In this document: positions 41,767-42,161 of the stretch, piece by piece
Layout: every line of letters begins with the position of its first letter
How positions within the stretch are numbered: position 1 is the stretch's first letter
NCBI RefSeq assembly: GCF_000739635.1
Contig: NZ_BATQ01000139.1
Location: forward strand, 1-42,161
DNA from: Verrucomicrobium sp. BvORR034
GTDB lineage: Bacteria; Verrucomicrobiota; Verrucomicrobiia; Verrucomicrobiales; Verrucomicrobiaceae
Reading direction: 5' to 3'
DNA length: 42,161 nucleotides
Position numbers and translations under genes: made by a program
The notes under the pieces: generated by a model
Seen by the model: the letters and a program-made list of their open reading frames with translations, nothing else
What the model was told of the DNA's origin: nothing
Database searches by the model: none

Positions 41767-42161
41767 GAGATAGCGCTCTCCCTAAGCAGGGCTGGCAGAC
41801 GGGTCAAGCAAAGGCAGCGGGGAACAGTCGGGCTGTAGGCGTGCGGCTCAGTGTAAGGCGGCAGGGTATCGAGTGGCGATTCCCGTGCGCACACCCGAGC
41901 GTGTATTTCCAGAGGTGCCTCGCATTCAGCAGGTGCACACGGTCAGTAGTTTGCTGCTCGGAAGAGCCTCCGATGTCGAAAGCCGCTCAGATTTCCAAAC
42001 CACTCGGAGATTTTCACCACCTGGCGACGAAGTCGCTGTGGAGTGCGTGCGGGAACCGCCGCTTTCGCGGCCCTGGTGATCATCTCCCATCAGACAACTC
42101 CAACAGCGGCATTGGCCCTCTTCACCTCGCGTCAGCGTCTTGGAGTGCCGGTGGCTTGAAG
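41767..42161. repeat. Right-edge gap with two GGAG-foot REP-like units (42031-42070 and 42129-42161)
   Basis: The units at 42031-42070 (GTGGAGTGCGTGCGGG then CCGCCGCTTTCGCGG) and 42129-42161 (GCGTCTTGGAGTGCCGG then GGCTTGAAG, cut by the window end) belong to the family at 15724, 15810, 32995 and 33106. Both point the same way. No credible gene is visible in the rest of the 395 bp. Confidence 0.65.

Overview
The window reads as chromosomal DNA of a GC-rich member of the Verrucomicrobia (PVC group), probably close to Verrucomicrobiaceae. This is an inference. It rests on a giant secreted protein that ends in a PVC-type haem-binding (CxxCH) domain behind a sorbosone-dehydrogenase-like domain, on two secreted ceramidase-like proteins, on Tat-exported oxidoreductases, and on many extragenic hairpin repeats. 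Almost no gene here has a Shine-Dalgarno sequence. Most start codons directly follow a C/T-rich leader.

Left part (1-15.6 kb, almost all plus strand): a catabolic-looking cluster bracketed by two GntR/FCD regulators, each with a palindromic operator candidate just upstream. Between them lie a hexulose-phosphate-synthase-like TIM barrel, a medium-chain dehydrogenase, a Tat-exported FAD oxidoreductase, an SDR and a sugar isomerase/epimerase. A nucleotidyltransferase overlapping a 59-codon ORF (toxin-antitoxin-like) interrupts the series. After the second regulator come a 1696-residue secreted fusion (ceramidase-like, LamG-like, GSDH-like, HEAT-like, cytochrome c-like), a second secreted ceramidase-like protein and a Dabb protein. 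The likely theme is import and oxidation of an unidentified carbohydrate-like substrate under substrate-responsive repression.

Middle (16-26.8 kb): arginine biosynthesis genes argC-argJ-argB-argD-argF on the minus strand, then tRNA-Pro(GGG) with its own terminator. Next is a patch of orphan genes, including a SMI1/KNR4-like protein bracketed by 74-bp direct repeats, then a secreted paraoxonase/SMP-30-like propeller and a small membrane protein.

Right part (27-42.2 kb): hflX, thiS, a VOC/PhnB protein, a Tat-exported PhoD-type phosphatase, small hypotheticals, a membrane-anchored tyrosine-phosphatase-like protein, cdsA-dxr, a KefB-like antiporter, a dynamin-like GTPase, a polysaccharide deacetylase lipoprotein candidate and an MTA phosphorylase.

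The strongest unexplained signal is the repeat content. Several extragenic families consist of a GGAG or GTAG foot followed by a hairpin, often in head-to-head doublets (REP/REPIN-like), although no RAYT transposase lies in the window. One family shows a compensatory stem change between copies. An ACAGGATTAACAAGATT-type repeat and pyrimidine tracts run into gene 3' ends and supply the stop codons of several genes.
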